This document shows, one piece after another, positions 35,563 to 43,936 of a stretch of DNA of 64,000 bases. The translations under genes were made by a program, and so were the position numbers. This DNA is from Rouxiella silvae (GTDB lineage: Bacteria; Pseudomonadota; Gammaproteobacteria; Enterobacterales; Enterobacteriaceae). The stretch spans positions 172,922 through 236,921 of the forward strand of contig NZ_MRWD01000001.1 in NCBI RefSeq assembly GCF_002093625.1, in the 5' to 3' direction. The notes below the pieces were generated by a model. The model did not search any database. It saw nothing but the letters and a program-made list of their open reading frames with translations, and was not told where the DNA came from. Each line of letters starts with the position of its first letter. The first letter of the stretch is position 1.

Positions 35563-36348
35563 ATGTCTCTGTACAGCATTGGCGAGGTCGCACGCATATG
35601 CGGCATCAATCCTGTTACGTTGCGTGCGTGGCAGCGTCGTTATGGTCTGCTCAAACCTCAGCGAACCGAGGGCGGCCATCGACTCTTTGACGACAGTGAT
35701 CTCGAAACCATTCGTACTATTCTCGGCTGGATAAACCGCGGTGTGCCTGTGAGTCAGGTTAAAGGCCTGCTTGAGGGAAGTATTACACCACTACCTAGCG
35801 GTTGGTCACAGCTGGAGCAAAAGCTGCTGTCCGTTTTGCAGGAAGAAAAAACGCAGAAAGTCCGCCAGTTAATTATCGAGTTTGGCCGCGAGTATCCGCC
35901 CGAAAGCCTGGTTAACAATGTGCTGCGCCCGCTGCGAACTCGACTGACTTCAAACCCGTCAACCCTTTATTTACGCGGCCTGCTCGACGGCGTACTGATA
36001 GAACACGCGGTCATGTGCATGAACGCAGCGCGTAAAAAATCCGGCGTCAAAGTGCTATTGGCCGGCTGGGGCGATATCGACCGCACCGAGCTATGGCTTG
36101 AGGCCATCGCCCGCAGCGGCGAAGGCCTGCATATTGACCTGCTGCCTGACCCGCTGGTGGACCCGCATCTTGAAGGGGTAAAGGCGCAGCAGATCTTACT
36201 GTGGGCGGAAGGCCGCCTGACCAATATCCAACGCAACAAATACCTGCACTGGCAGGAATTAGGTTTACCCATTTCCCTGCTGGGGAGCGCAGCCGTTTTG
36301 CTGCAAAACCCGCCAGAGGAGGCGCCTGACGCTTTACCTTTTAGATAA
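35563..36348 (+). CDS. mlrA: MlrA-like MerR-family transcriptional regulator
   Basis: 261 residues. The MerR winged helix at 1-75 (SLYSIGEVARICGINPVTLRAWQRRYGLLKPQRTEGGHRLFDDSDLETI) is close to E. coli MlrA (YehV, 243 aa). The C-terminal half resembles the MlrA/LitR effector domain but has GDIDRTELW where cobalamin-binding members have their ExxHxxG-type motif, so it probably does not bind B12. It is the first gene of a plus-strand operon; the next gene starts 11 nt after its stop. In E. coli mlrA borders yehW. Here a lipid-modification operon and other genes lie between them. It could be the true MlrA or a dedicated paralogue. Confidence 0.75.
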   Translation: MSLYSIGEVARICGINPVTLRAWQRRYGLLKPQRTEGGHRLFDDSDLETIRTILGWINRGVPVSQVKGLLEGSITPLPSGWSQLEQKLLSVLQEEKTQKVRQLIIEFGREYPPESLVNNVLRPLRTRLTSNPSTLYLRGLLDGVLIEHAVMCMNAARKKSGVKVLLAGWGDIDRTELWLEAIARSGEGLHIDLLPDPLVDPHLEGVKAQQILLWAEGRLTNIQRNKYLHWQELGLPISLLGSAAVLLQNPPEEAPDALPFR

Positions 36349-36359
36349 AGGAGACATGA

Positions 36360-36830
36360 ATGACTTATGCCTCAACGGACGCCACATTTAACCAACCAGG
36401 CAATGACCAGACGACACTCGAGAAACTAAACACGTTTTATCGCCATCTGGACACTGCCCAGCTATCCAAATTGCCGGAAATTTATCACCGGCAGGCGGTG
36501 CTAGTCGACCCGGTCGGCCGCCATGAGGGTATCGACACCTTAAGACTCTATTTTGAGCAACTGCTGGCCCAGACTCACTACTGCCGATTTGATATTCAGC
36601 ATCAGTTGAGCACCGATAATGAAACAATGCTGTTTTGGCGCATGATTTATTCACATCCGCGCCTGAAAAAGGGCAAAGAATTGGTTCTCGATGGAAACAG
36701 CCATCTGCGATTTAGCGAAAATCGGGTGATTTATCAGCGCGACTACTATGATTTGGGGGCTATGCTTTATGAGCACATCCCACTACTGGGAAATGTCATT
36801 AAAGCTGTTAAATCGAGGTTAGCGCCATGA
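36360..36830 (+). CDS. NTF2/SnoaL-like small protein of the lipid-modification operon
   Basis: 156 residues. An NTF2-like fold is suggested by TLEKLNTFYRHLDTAQLSKLPEIYHRQAVLVDPVGRHEGIDTLRLYFEQLL and FWRMIYSHPRLKKGKELVLDGNSHLRF. Such proteins are small alpha-beta cones that act as isomerases, dehydratases or binding proteins. It overlaps the following SDR gene by 4 nt. It is a regular companion of the SDR/FAD oxidoreductase/DUF1365/CFA gene set. Its role there is not known. Confidence 0.75.
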   Translation: MTYASTDATFNQPGNDQTTLEKLNTFYRHLDTAQLSKLPEIYHRQAVLVDPVGRHEGIDTLRLYFEQLLAQTHYCRFDIQHQLSTDNETMLFWRMIYSHPRLKKGKELVLDGNSHLRFSENRVIYQRDYYDLGAMLYEHIPLLGNVIKAVKSRLAP

Positions 36831-37543
36831 AGCACGTATTAATTACCGGCGCGAGTTCGGGAATAGGCAAACAGCTTGCCTTGGACTATGCCGCAGAAGG
36901 CTGGAAAGTGACCGCCTGCGGGCGAGATAGCCAACGTTTGGACACGCTTAGCGCCGCCTCGGAGCAAATAACGCCGCTGGCCTTTGACATCACCCATCTT
37001 GAAGAAACTCGGCAAGCGTTGGCATGGGTCCAGGCTGACCTGGTTATCCTCTGCGCCGGGACTTGTGAATACCTCGATAACGGCGTGGTTGAGGCAGAGA
37101 AAGTTTTACGGGTGATGACAACCAACCTTATGGGACCGATTAACTGCCTGGATGCGCTGCTGCCAGGCATGGCCTCTGGCTCTCGCATTGCGCTTGTAGG
37201 ATCCACCGCGTCGCTGTTTCCGCTGCCACGTGCTGAGGCCTACGGGGGTTCGAAAGCCGCGCTGGCCTACTTTGCCCGCAGTCTGGCGCTTGATCTTGCG
37301 CCGCGCGGAATTGAGATCTCGCTGGTGATGCCGGGTTTCGTTAAAACGCCGCTCACCGAGCGTAATGATTTCCCGATGCCGATGATGATAACGGTGGAGA
37401 AATCTTCCGACTACATCAGAAAAGGCCTGGCGCGTGGCGCAAGCGAAATCGCGTTTCCACCTGTTTTTGCCTGGCTGCTGCGCTTTATTTCAGTGTTGCC
37501 CCAAGGCCTGCAGAAACTTTTAGCTAAAAGATTGGTAAGGTAA
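36827..37543 (+). CDS. Short-chain dehydrogenase/reductase
   Basis: 238 residues. The NAD(P)-binding motif TGASSGIG is at 6-13, the conserved NAG-like motif appears as LCAGT, and the catalytic YGGSK follows a Ser in VGSTAS. This is a classical SDR. It overlaps the NTF2-like gene by 4 nt and ends 7 nt before the FAD oxidoreductase gene. A redox step on a fatty acyl or carbonyl intermediate in the operon pathway is inferred from context only. Confidence 0.85.
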   Translation: MKHVLITGASSGIGKQLALDYAAEGWKVTACGRDSQRLDTLSAASEQITPLAFDITHLEETRQALAWVQADLVILCAGTCEYLDNGVVEAEKVLRVMTTNLMGPINCLDALLPGMASGSRIALVGSTASLFPLPRAEAYGGSKAALAYFARSLALDLAPRGIEISLVMPGFVKTPLTERNDFPMPMMITVEKSSDYIRKGLARGASEIAFPPVFAWLLRFISVLPQGLQKLLAKRLVR

Positions 37544-37550
37544 ATCGCGT

Positions 37551-38870
37551 ATGAAAGTTGCCATTATCGGCAGTGGTATTTCGGGTCTCAGCTGTGCGTG
37601 GATGCTGTCGCAGCGCCAACCTGCGTGTGAAATAAAAGTTTTTGAAGCCAACACCACGCTGGGCGGACATACCGCGACGCTGGACATCGACATGGGCAAT
37701 CGTTCCTACGCCATTGATACGGGTTTTATTGTATACAACCAGAAAACCTATCCTAAATTTATCGCCCTGCTCGACCAGTTAGGTATTACCGGACAACCCA
37801 CCGAAATGAGTTTTTCGGTGCATAATCCCGACAGCAGGTTGGAGTACAACGGGCACACGCTGAACACGCTGTTTGCCCAGCGCCGTAATTTTTTTAAGCC
37901 GAAATTTTGGCGTTTTTTACGCGAAATCCTGCGCTTCAATGCGTTGTGTAAACAGCGTGTACAGCAGCCGGGCAACGATGAAAGCACCGTGTCTGATCTG
38001 CTCAGGCAAAATGGATTTTCGGCCTTTTTCGCTCTGCACTACGTGCTGCCGATGGGTGCGGCTATCTGGTCCTCGTCACTTGAGGATATGGGCAAGTTTC
38101 CGCTGTCGATGTTCCTGCGCTTTTTCGACAATCACGGGCTGCTTGATGTCAGTCACCGCCCTCAGTGGATGGTAGTGCCCGGCGGTTCGCGAGAGTATAT
38201 CCGCCGTATACAGCAGTTGCTGCCCGCCCACGTTCAACTGCTGACCAACACGCCAGTGAATTCGGTGACGCGCAGTGAAGGCTCGGTAATGGTTGAATCT
38301 TCACAGGGTAGCGAGACGTTTGATCAGGTTATTTTCGCCTGTCATTCCGATCAAGCGCTGACGATGCTGAAGGCACCTACCGATGCCGAACGTCAGGTAT
38401 TGGGTGGCCTGCCCTATCAGTCGAATGAAGTGGTGCTGCACACCGATATCAATCAGCTTCCGGTATCGCGCCGGGCCTGGGCTAGCTGGAACTATCGTCT
38501 GCCCAACGGTGTTGAAAGCGCCTTGGGCCACACGCCCTCGGCGTCCGTTCATTCGGCCATTGTGCGCCAACGTCGGGCCAGCGTGACGTACAACATGAAT
38601 ATTTTGCAGGGTATTGCGTCAGAACATACCTTTTGCGTGACGCTGAATCCGATAACCCCCATTGACGAGCGAAAAATTTTATTCAAGACCCAGTATATGC
38701 ATCCGGTACTTAACCTCGTCAGCCATCAGTCACAGCAAAGGCGCAGCGAGATTAATGGCCACAACCGCAGCTGGTTCTGCGGCGCTTACTGGCACAACGG
38801 CTTTCATGAAGATGGCGTAAGAAGCGCCGAAGAAGTGGTGAATCAGCTCATCGAGCAGGAAAGCGCATGA
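37551..38870 (+). CDS. FAD-dependent amine-oxidase-like oxidoreductase
   Basis: 439 residues. The N-terminal Rossmann motif GSGISG (about 7-12) with an acidic residue ending the second strand (KVFEANTTLGGHTAT) fits the flavin amine oxidase/desaturase superfamily. In this operon type the protein is a candidate fatty acyl desaturase acting on methylated membrane lipids. Genes of this class were linked to furan fatty acid formation in Rhodobacter sphaeroides (Ufa proteins). I cannot assign it to a specific Ufa step. Its stop overlaps the DUF1365 start by 4 nt. Confidence 0.8.
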   Translation: MKVAIIGSGISGLSCAWMLSQRQPACEIKVFEANTTLGGHTATLDIDMGNRSYAIDTGFIVYNQKTYPKFIALLDQLGITGQPTEMSFSVHNPDSRLEYNGHTLNTLFAQRRNFFKPKFWRFLREILRFNALCKQRVQQPGNDESTVSDLLRQNGFSAFFALHYVLPMGAAIWSSSLEDMGKFPLSMFLRFFDNHGLLDVSHRPQWMVVPGGSREYIRRIQQLLPAHVQLLTNTPVNSVTRSEGSVMVESSQGSETFDQVIFACHSDQALTMLKAPTDAERQVLGGLPYQSNEVVLHTDINQLPVSRRAWASWNYRLPNGVESALGHTPSASVHSAIVRQRRASVTYNMNILQGIASEHTFCVTLNPITPIDERKILFKTQYMHPVLNLVSHQSQQRRSEINGHNRSWFCGAYWHNGFHEDGVRSAEEVVNQLIEQESA

Positions 38871-39583
38871 ACAGCGCGCTCTATATTGGCGGCGTGCGGC
38901 ATCGCCGATTTAAGCCGATAGAGCACCATTTTGACTACGGTATTTTCATGGCGCTCATCGACCTTGATGAAATCGACCAACTGCCACAGTACGGCATTAG
39001 GCTGGAAAAATTCTCGGCGGCGACCTTTAAACGCGGTGATTATTTGGGGGGCGGTGACATTAAAACCACCGCTCAGCGGCGTATTCAGGCCCTCACCGGC
39101 GACAGTCTTGACGGACGTGTCATGCTGCTGACCCAACTGCGCTATTTCGGCTGCTACTTTAACCCGGTTAACTTTTACTATCTATATGATAAAGAGAATG
39201 TTTTATGCTGGATATTGGCCGAGGTTCGCAACACGCCCTGGAATGAGCGCCACACCTATGCGGTGCTGCCTGACGGCTCCTTACCGGTCAAAAAAGAGTT
39301 TCACGTTTCACCTTTCAACCCGATGGATATGGTCTATCACTGGCAGTTGACCCCACCGGGAAAGCGTCTGCGTGTGCATATTGAAACGCATCGCCAGGAC
39401 CGCGAATTTGACGCCACGCTAACGCTGGTTTATCAGCCATTAACGCGTAAAAACCTTCGCCAGCAACTCTGGCGGTTCCCGTTAATGACGGTCAAAACCG
39501 CGGTCACTATTTATTGGCAGGCAGTAAAACTGTGGCTCAAACGTGCGCCCATTTACGGTCATCCTCCCGTTGATAAGGAATGA
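38867..39583 (+). CDS. DUF1365 family protein
   Basis: 238 residues. The family N-terminus SALYIGGVRHRRFKPIEHHFDYGIFMALIDLDEI and the block YFGCYFNPVNFYYLYD are clear, with NTPWNERHTY and KEFHVSPFNPMDM following. DUF1365 proteins have no settled biochemistry but almost always accompany this FAD oxidoreductase and a CFA-like methyltransferase. It overlaps both neighbours by 4 nt or abuts them, which indicates strict co-translation. Confidence 0.88.
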   Translation: MNSALYIGGVRHRRFKPIEHHFDYGIFMALIDLDEIDQLPQYGIRLEKFSAATFKRGDYLGGGDIKTTAQRRIQALTGDSLDGRVMLLTQLRYFGCYFNPVNFYYLYDKENVLCWILAEVRNTPWNERHTYAVLPDGSLPVKKEFHVSPFNPMDMVYHWQLTPPGKRLRVHIETHRQDREFDATLTLVYQPLTRKNLRQQLWRFPLMTVKTAVTIYWQAVKLWLKRAPIYGHPPVDKE

Positions 39584-39585
39584 AT

Positions 39586-40815
39586 ATGAATTCACCTGAT
39601 TTGCGACTTGCCCAACAAGCGGGCAGCCGTCGTCGCAAAGGTTCGCGCGCGCTGTTGCTCAGGATGCTTAAACAACTCCGTGGCGCGGGGCTGACCCTGC
39701 AGGAATTCGACCATGAACCGCTGTTCTTCGGCGACGAGACTGCGCCGCTGCAAGGACAAATTGAAGTTCATGACCTTCGCGTCTATCGTCGCGTGCTGCT
39801 CGGTGGCAGCATTGCGGCGGGAGAGAGCTATATCGACGGCGATTGGACCACCCCAAACCTTACCGCCGTGCTGCAACTGCTGGCTGAAAACGTCGGTCTG
39901 GTCGACAAAATCGAGTCGCGTTTCAGCTGGCTGACCTCGCCGGTCAATAGCGTCGTTCACTTCCTGAGGCGCAACAGCCCGAGCCAGGCACGCCGCAATA
40001 TCTCGGCGCACTATGATTTGGGCAACGATTTTTATCAGGGTTTTCTTGACGAGAAGATGCTCTACTCCTCGGCTTGGTATCAGGGGCCGCACATGACACT
40101 GGAACAGGCCCAGGAAGCCAAAATGCGCCGCCTGTGTGAGCAGCTTGAGCTGCGGGCGGAAGACCACCTGCTTGAAATCGGCACTGGCTGGGGTGCGATG
40201 GCCGAGTTTGCTGCACGGGAATATGGCTGCCAGGTGACCACCACCACCATTTCACGCGAGCAGTACGACTACGCCCTCCAGCGCATCGAGCAGGCCGGAC
40301 TCAGCGCCCAGGTTACCGTGCTGTTTGAGGACTACCGCGCACTGACCGGGCAGTACGACAAGCTGGTGTCGATTGAAATGATCGAAGCCGTAGGTAAACG
40401 CTATTTACCCACCTTTTTCAAACGCTGCAATGCGCTGCTTAAACCCAAGGGGCGTATGGCTTTGCAGGCGATTACCATTGCCGACCAGCGTTACAAGCAT
40501 TACAGCCGCAACGTTGATTTTATTCAACGATACGTCTTCCCCGGCGGCTTTTTGCCCTCGATTAACGCGATGACTGAAAGCATGACCCGACACACTGGAC
40601 TGGTAGTGTGCAACCTCTTTGATATTGGTAACGACTATGCGCGCACGCTGCACGAGTGGCGCGAGCGAGTCGTACGGTACTGGAATACGCAAAATGCGCA
40701 GGTCAGCGATGAGCGTTTTCGTCGCCTTTGGGTGTTTTATCTGTGCTACTGCGAAGCGGGATTCCGCGCACGGACGATTAGCACCGTGCAACTGATTGCC
40801 GAGCGCCGTGCATGA
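39586..40815 (+). CDS. Cyclopropane-fatty-acyl-phospholipid synthase-like SAM methyltransferase
   Basis: 409 residues. The CFA signatures are visible: ISAHYDLGNDFYQGFLDEKMLYSSAWY, the SAM motif LLEIGTGWGAMAEFAA, SIEMIEAVGKRYLPTFF and the late RVVRYWNTQ/WVFYLCYCEAGF blocks. Enzymes of this family transfer a methyl group from SAM to the double bond of unsaturated acyl chains in phospholipids, making cyclopropane or methylated chains. Two ATGs lie close together. The one at 39586 has AAGGA at 6 nt spacing and is preferred over 39580, which overlaps the DUF1365 stop. Context suggests a UfaM-like rather than housekeeping Cfa role. Confidence 0.88.
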   Translation: MNSPDLRLAQQAGSRRRKGSRALLLRMLKQLRGAGLTLQEFDHEPLFFGDETAPLQGQIEVHDLRVYRRVLLGGSIAAGESYIDGDWTTPNLTAVLQLLAENVGLVDKIESRFSWLTSPVNSVVHFLRRNSPSQARRNISAHYDLGNDFYQGFLDEKMLYSSAWYQGPHMTLEQAQEAKMRRLCEQLELRAEDHLLEIGTGWGAMAEFAAREYGCQVTTTTISREQYDYALQRIEQAGLSAQVTVLFEDYRALTGQYDKLVSIEMIEAVGKRYLPTFFKRCNALLKPKGRMALQAITIADQRYKHYSRNVDFIQRYVFPGGFLPSINAMTESMTRHTGLVVCNLFDIGNDYARTLHEWRERVVRYWNTQNAQVSDERFRRLWVFYLCYCEAGFRARTISTVQLIAERRA

Positions 40816-41312
40816 AATCCCTGCGCTTCTGGCTGCTGGCCGCTGGCTTCGATCTCTGGTGGACGCTGGCAGTCTGGGGACGAGAAAGCGTAGAAATATT
40901 GCTGGTGATTGGCGCACTGCTGATGCTTTATTTCACCCCTGCCGCGCGCCGGAAATGGGTGATTTTCGCCTTTATAATCGGGGTTGCCATGGACAGTTTG
41001 TGGTGCGCCAGCGGCCTGTTGGCATTTGAGCAAAGCCAAGGCGTACCTGTTTGGATGGTGGCACTGTGGCTCAGTTTTAGCGCCTGGTGGCTGTGGTTTT
41101 ATCAGCAAATTTCACTGCGCTGGCCGTGGCTTATCCTGCTTGGCGCCGTAAGTGGTCCACTGGCCTATTACGTGGGTATGCGTTTTGATGCCATGTACCT
41201 ACTCGCCCCGCCGTGGCAGGTATTTTCCCTGATGGCAGTCGGATGGGCCTGTTTTTTACCGCTGATAAGCTATGGCGTGCGTCAACCTCATGTCAGCAAG
41301 AGGAGTCCGTAA
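40812..41312 (+). CDS. DUF2878 family membrane protein
   Basis: 166 residues with about five to six hydrophobic helices rich in tryptophan (FDLWWTLAVWG, LWLSFSAWWLWFYQQISLRWPWLILLGAVSGPLAYYVGMRF). It fits the DUF2878 inner-membrane family, found in the same operon type. Function unknown. It overlaps the methyltransferase gene by 4 nt, and its stop shares a base with the next start. Confidence 0.82.
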   Translation: MKSLRFWLLAAGFDLWWTLAVWGRESVEILLVIGALLMLYFTPAARRKWVIFAFIIGVAMDSLWCASGLLAFEQSQGVPVWMVALWLSFSAWWLWFYQQISLRWPWLILLGAVSGPLAYYVGMRFDAMYLLAPPWQVFSLMAVGWACFLPLISYGVRQPHVSKRSP

Positions 41313-41857
41313 TGAACCTGCGTTTTCTCACTGCTTCACTGCTGCTCACCAGCGTTTTTCTCACGCCGATTGTGCAGGCTGCTCCGTGGTCAACCTGGCC
41401 AGAAACAGGCTCTGCCAAGCTGACTTGGGCGTTCTTTGACGTTTACAACTCACATCTGCGTACGCCTGCTGGAAAATATCAGCCCAACGTCTGGCCTCAG
41501 GCATTAGTGATCAATTACTTGCGCGACATTAGCCGCAAAGAGCTGACACAGGCCACGGCCGACCAGTGGAAAGCGTTGGGCATGCTCGACGAGGCAAATC
41601 AAAAACAGTGGCTGAAGGCGGTAGAGGCTACGTGGCCGGATGTCACCAACGGCAGCGAAATCACCTTTGTCGCCGACCAACAGGGCGGACAATTTTACTA
41701 TCGCCCTGCGCTAAACGGCAGTACGAATAAAAATGCCACGCCGGTGGCGATTGGACAGCGCTTTAGCCCGGCGTTTCGCGATGCGTTTTTGGCTATTTGG
41801 TTATCCCCATCCACCCAATATCCGCAGCTGCGCAAAGGGCTGATCGGAGCCCGCTGA
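41312..41857 (+). CDS. Chalcone-isomerase-like periplasmic protein
   Basis: 181 residues. The signal peptide is at 1-21 (PIVQA|APWSTWPETGSAKLTWAFFDVYNSHLRTPAGKY). The mature part resembles the chalcone isomerase-like family found beside DUF2878 and DUF3833 genes. The longer ORF upstream overlaps DUF2878 in another frame. The ATG at 41312 (TAATG junction, AGGAG about 6 nt upstream) gives a clean signal peptide. Bacterial members of this fold can bind fatty acids; the activity here is unknown. Confidence 0.8.
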   Translation: MNLRFLTASLLLTSVFLTPIVQAAPWSTWPETGSAKLTWAFFDVYNSHLRTPAGKYQPNVWPQALVINYLRDISRKELTQATADQWKALGMLDEANQKQWLKAVEATWPDVTNGSEITFVADQQGGQFYYRPALNGSTNKNATPVAIGQRFSPAFRDAFLAIWLSPSTQYPQLRKGLIGAR

Positions 41858-41870
41858 ATCAGGAGTTATT

Positions 41871-42407
41871 ATGCTGAATGTTAAGGTTTACCTGCGTTTC
41901 ATTGTGCTTGCCGTGGCCCTGCTGTTGGCCGGCTGTAGTGCAAAAATCGACGATTATAAAGGCACTGAGCCCAAGCTTGATATCTTCAGCTATTTTCAGG
42001 GCGATAGCCAAGCCTGGGGCATGATCCAGGACTACAGCAATAAACAAACTCGACGCTTCTCAGTGGCGATACGCGGTGACGTTGTCGGCGATACGCTAAC
42101 TCTGCATGAAGATTTCACCTACGATGATGGCGAAAAGCAGACCCGTATCTGGCATATTCAGCGCCTGGCGGACGGCAGCTATCGCGGTACGGCGGGCGAT
42201 ATTATCGGCGTGGCGACCGGCCATACGCAGGGCAATGCGTTTAACTGGAATTACGTGATGGATATTAAAGCCAGCGGTAAGACCTATCGTCTGACCTTCG
42301 ACGACTGGCTGTTCAAGCAGGATGACAGGCACTTAATGAACGTGACGTCCTTGACCAAGTTTGGTGTTCAAGTGGCCAAATTGACGCTGTTCTTCGAGAA
42401 AAAATGA
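41871..42407 (+). CDS. DUF3833 family lipoprotein, last gene of the lipid-modification operon
   Basis: 178 residues. A lipoprotein signal ends in LLAGC (Cys22). The mature domain (KLDIFSYFQGDSQAWGMIQDYSNKQTRRFSVAIRGDV...TGHTQGNAFNWNYVMDIKASGKTYRLTFDDWLF) matches DUF3833, a lipocalin-like beta protein. It starts 13 nt after the chalcone-isomerase-like gene. It may help handle modified lipids in the periplasm, which is speculation. A hairpin with arms TTTCGCCCCTC and GAGGGGCGAAA (42415-42448) separates it from yedA; it lacks a T-run. Confidence 0.82.
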   Translation: MLNVKVYLRFIVLAVALLLAGCSAKIDDYKGTEPKLDIFSYFQGDSQAWGMIQDYSNKQTRRFSVAIRGDVVGDTLTLHEDFTYDDGEKQTRIWHIQRLADGSYRGTAGDIIGVATGHTQGNAFNWNYVMDIKASGKTYRLTFDDWLFKQDDRHLMNVTSLTKFGVQVAKLTLFFEKK

Positions 42408-42452
42408 GTGAAGATTTCGCCCCTCTCGCCAAAGCAGGAGGGGCGAAACAGG

Positions 42453-43370
42453 TTAAACTTCAACCTTATCAAGCTTTGCCGGTTTCGGCTTAAAGACAAA
42501 ACGTCCGAGCGTGACCAACAGTACAGCGCTCAGGATCACGCCCAGTGAAATCCACTCAATCAATGAAAGCGACTCTCCGGCAAAGCTAATGCCCAACAGC
42601 ACGGCCACGACCGGGTTAACATAGGCGTAGCTGGTAGCGATAGCAGGACGAACGGTTTTGAGCAAAAACATGTAAGCGCTGATGGCAATCATCGAGCCAA
42701 AAACGACCAGATAGGCCAGCGCCATAAAACCGCTCGGGGAGGGAACTTGCGTCAAATGCTCGCCACTCAGTCTACTGGTGACCAGCAATACGACGCCCGC
42801 AACGATCATTTCTGCTGCACCGGCCATTAGACCTTTTGGCAACGTCACTCGTGCACTCAATACTGACCCAAAGGCCCAGCTCAACGAAGCAATCAGAATA
42901 AGCAGCGCGCCCCAGGGATTACCGCTCAGGTTACTGCCAGTGTTGAGCAGAACGATGCCAAACAGGCCGATAGCCACACCGGTCCACTCCAGACGGCTAT
43001 TGGGCATGCCCCACATCCGGCTGAAACACAGTGTAAACAGCGGAACCGTCGCGACCATCACGGCGGCAATACCCGAGGGAACCTCAAGATGTTCGGCGAC
43101 AGTAACCAACCCATTGCCTACGGCAAGCAGCAGCACGCCGATAATACCCGCCGACAACCACTCGCGCATCGAAGGCACTTTATGCCCACGCAGCAGCAGA
43201 AAGGTGAACATAATCACCCCGGCCACGAAAAATCGCAGACCCGCCATCATCAGCGGCGGCCAGCTCTCAACCCCGACGCGGATCACCAAATAGGTCGATC
43301 CCCAAATGAAATACAGTGCAAACAAAGCGGCGATTAACGGCAATAGTGTACGGAAGGCTGTGCGAGACAT
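42453..43370 (-). CDS. yedA: EamA-family inner-membrane transporter YedA
   Basis: 305 residues (E. coli YedA 306). Ten membrane helices in two EamA repeats. Blocks such as LYFIWGSTYLVIRVGVESWPPLMMAGLRFF, VTVAEHLEVPSGIAAVMVATVPLFTLCFSR and ATSYAYVNPVVAVLLG are nearly those of E. coli YedA. The transported substrate is not established. It is convergent with the lipid-modification operon and divergent from the small membrane protein gene. Confidence 0.92.
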   Translation of the reverse strand: MSRTAFRTLLPLIAALFALYFIWGSTYLVIRVGVESWPPLMMAGLRFFVAGVIMFTFLLLRGHKVPSMREWLSAGIIGVLLLAVGNGLVTVAEHLEVPSGIAAVMVATVPLFTLCFSRMWGMPNSRLEWTGVAIGLFGIVLLNTGSNLSGNPWGALLILIASLSWAFGSVLSARVTLPKGLMAGAAEMIVAGVVLLVTSRLSGEHLTQVPSPSGFMALAYLVVFGSMIAISAYMFLLKTVRPAIATSYAYVNPVVAVLLGISFAGESLSLIEWISLGVILSAVLLVTLGRFVFKPKPAKLDKVEV

Positions 43371-43550
43371 AAAATTTGCTTATGGCTGAGAAAATCAGAG
43401 GCGGATAGTTAACGCTATTGGCGCGGTAGACAGCAAGTTAAAGCGTGCTATTGTGCCAAAATGTGATCGAAAAGTTTCACGATGTGTATGAAATGTGTTT
43501 TTTGAGGGCATTCGCACAAATTATGGCTGTGTCACTCGCACTAAAAGTTT

Positions 43551-43556
43551 TATAAT
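43551..43556 (+). promoter_or_regulatory. -10 element of the small membrane protein gene
   Basis: A perfect TATAAT lies 35 nt before the ATG at 43591. No strong -35 is visible at 16-18 nt spacing. Confidence 0.5.
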
Positions 43557-43590
43557 CACCGTCTATTTTTTAAAAGAAGTTTGGCAAAAA

Positions 43591-43764
43591 ATGAATACTC
43601 TAGGTAAAAAGCTGTTTATTGCTCTGTTCGGTCTGATGGCTATCGGCGCTATCGGCGGTGTGATGGTTGCGGGCTACGCTATCGTTATCGAAGAGCCGGT
43701 CAAAATGCCAGCCAGCGTTCCTACGCCAACCTCGGCGCCTGCGCAGCCTTCAAGTTCGTCTTAA
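43591..43764 (+). CDS. Small single-span membrane protein, unknown
   Basis: 57 residues. A short basic N-terminus (MNTLGKK), one long hydrophobic glycine-rich helix (about 8-34, LFIALFGLMAIGAIGGVMVAGYAIVIE), then a proline/serine/threonine-rich tail (about 35-57). The helix has GxxxG-like spacing that could support self-association. A perfect TATAAT lies upstream, but the Shine-Dalgarno is weak. The reading frame is open further upstream without a better start. I do not recognise a family. An inverted repeat (CAGCAGGCAT/ATGCCTGCTG, 43790-43833) lies just downstream. Confidence 0.6.
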   Translation: MNTLGKKLFIALFGLMAIGAIGGVMVAGYAIVIEEPVKMPASVPTPTSAPAQPSSSS

Positions 43765-43789
43765 ACAGGCTGACATTACTTCAGTCAAC

Positions 43790-43833
43790 CAGCAGGCATG
43801 GCGTGCATTTAGCCCTAATTGATATGCCTGCTG
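43790..43833. repeat. Perfect 10-bp inverted repeat downstream of the small membrane protein
   Basis: CAGCAGGCAT (43790-43799) and ATGCCTGCTG (43824-43833) are exact complements with a 24-nt loop. There is no T-run, so termination is doubtful. It may be an mRNA-stabilising stem or a binding site. Confidence 0.6.
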
Positions 43834-43936
43834 AATTGATAAGCCATTTACATACTAAAACTGTATTTTTATTAAAAACGCACTTTCTATATAGTTACGG
43901 CACTCTCCTTCCTACAAAATAATAAAGGAATATGCC

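Noticed and set aside
36040..36130. Cobalamin-binding motif in the MlrA-like regulator
   Set aside because: The expected histidine motif is replaced by GDIDRTELW, so a B12 photoreceptor function is not supported.
42415..42448. Perfect 11-bp inverted repeat between the DUF3833 gene and yedA as a terminator
   Set aside because: There is no T-run on either side. It may still form a stem at the convergent 3' ends.
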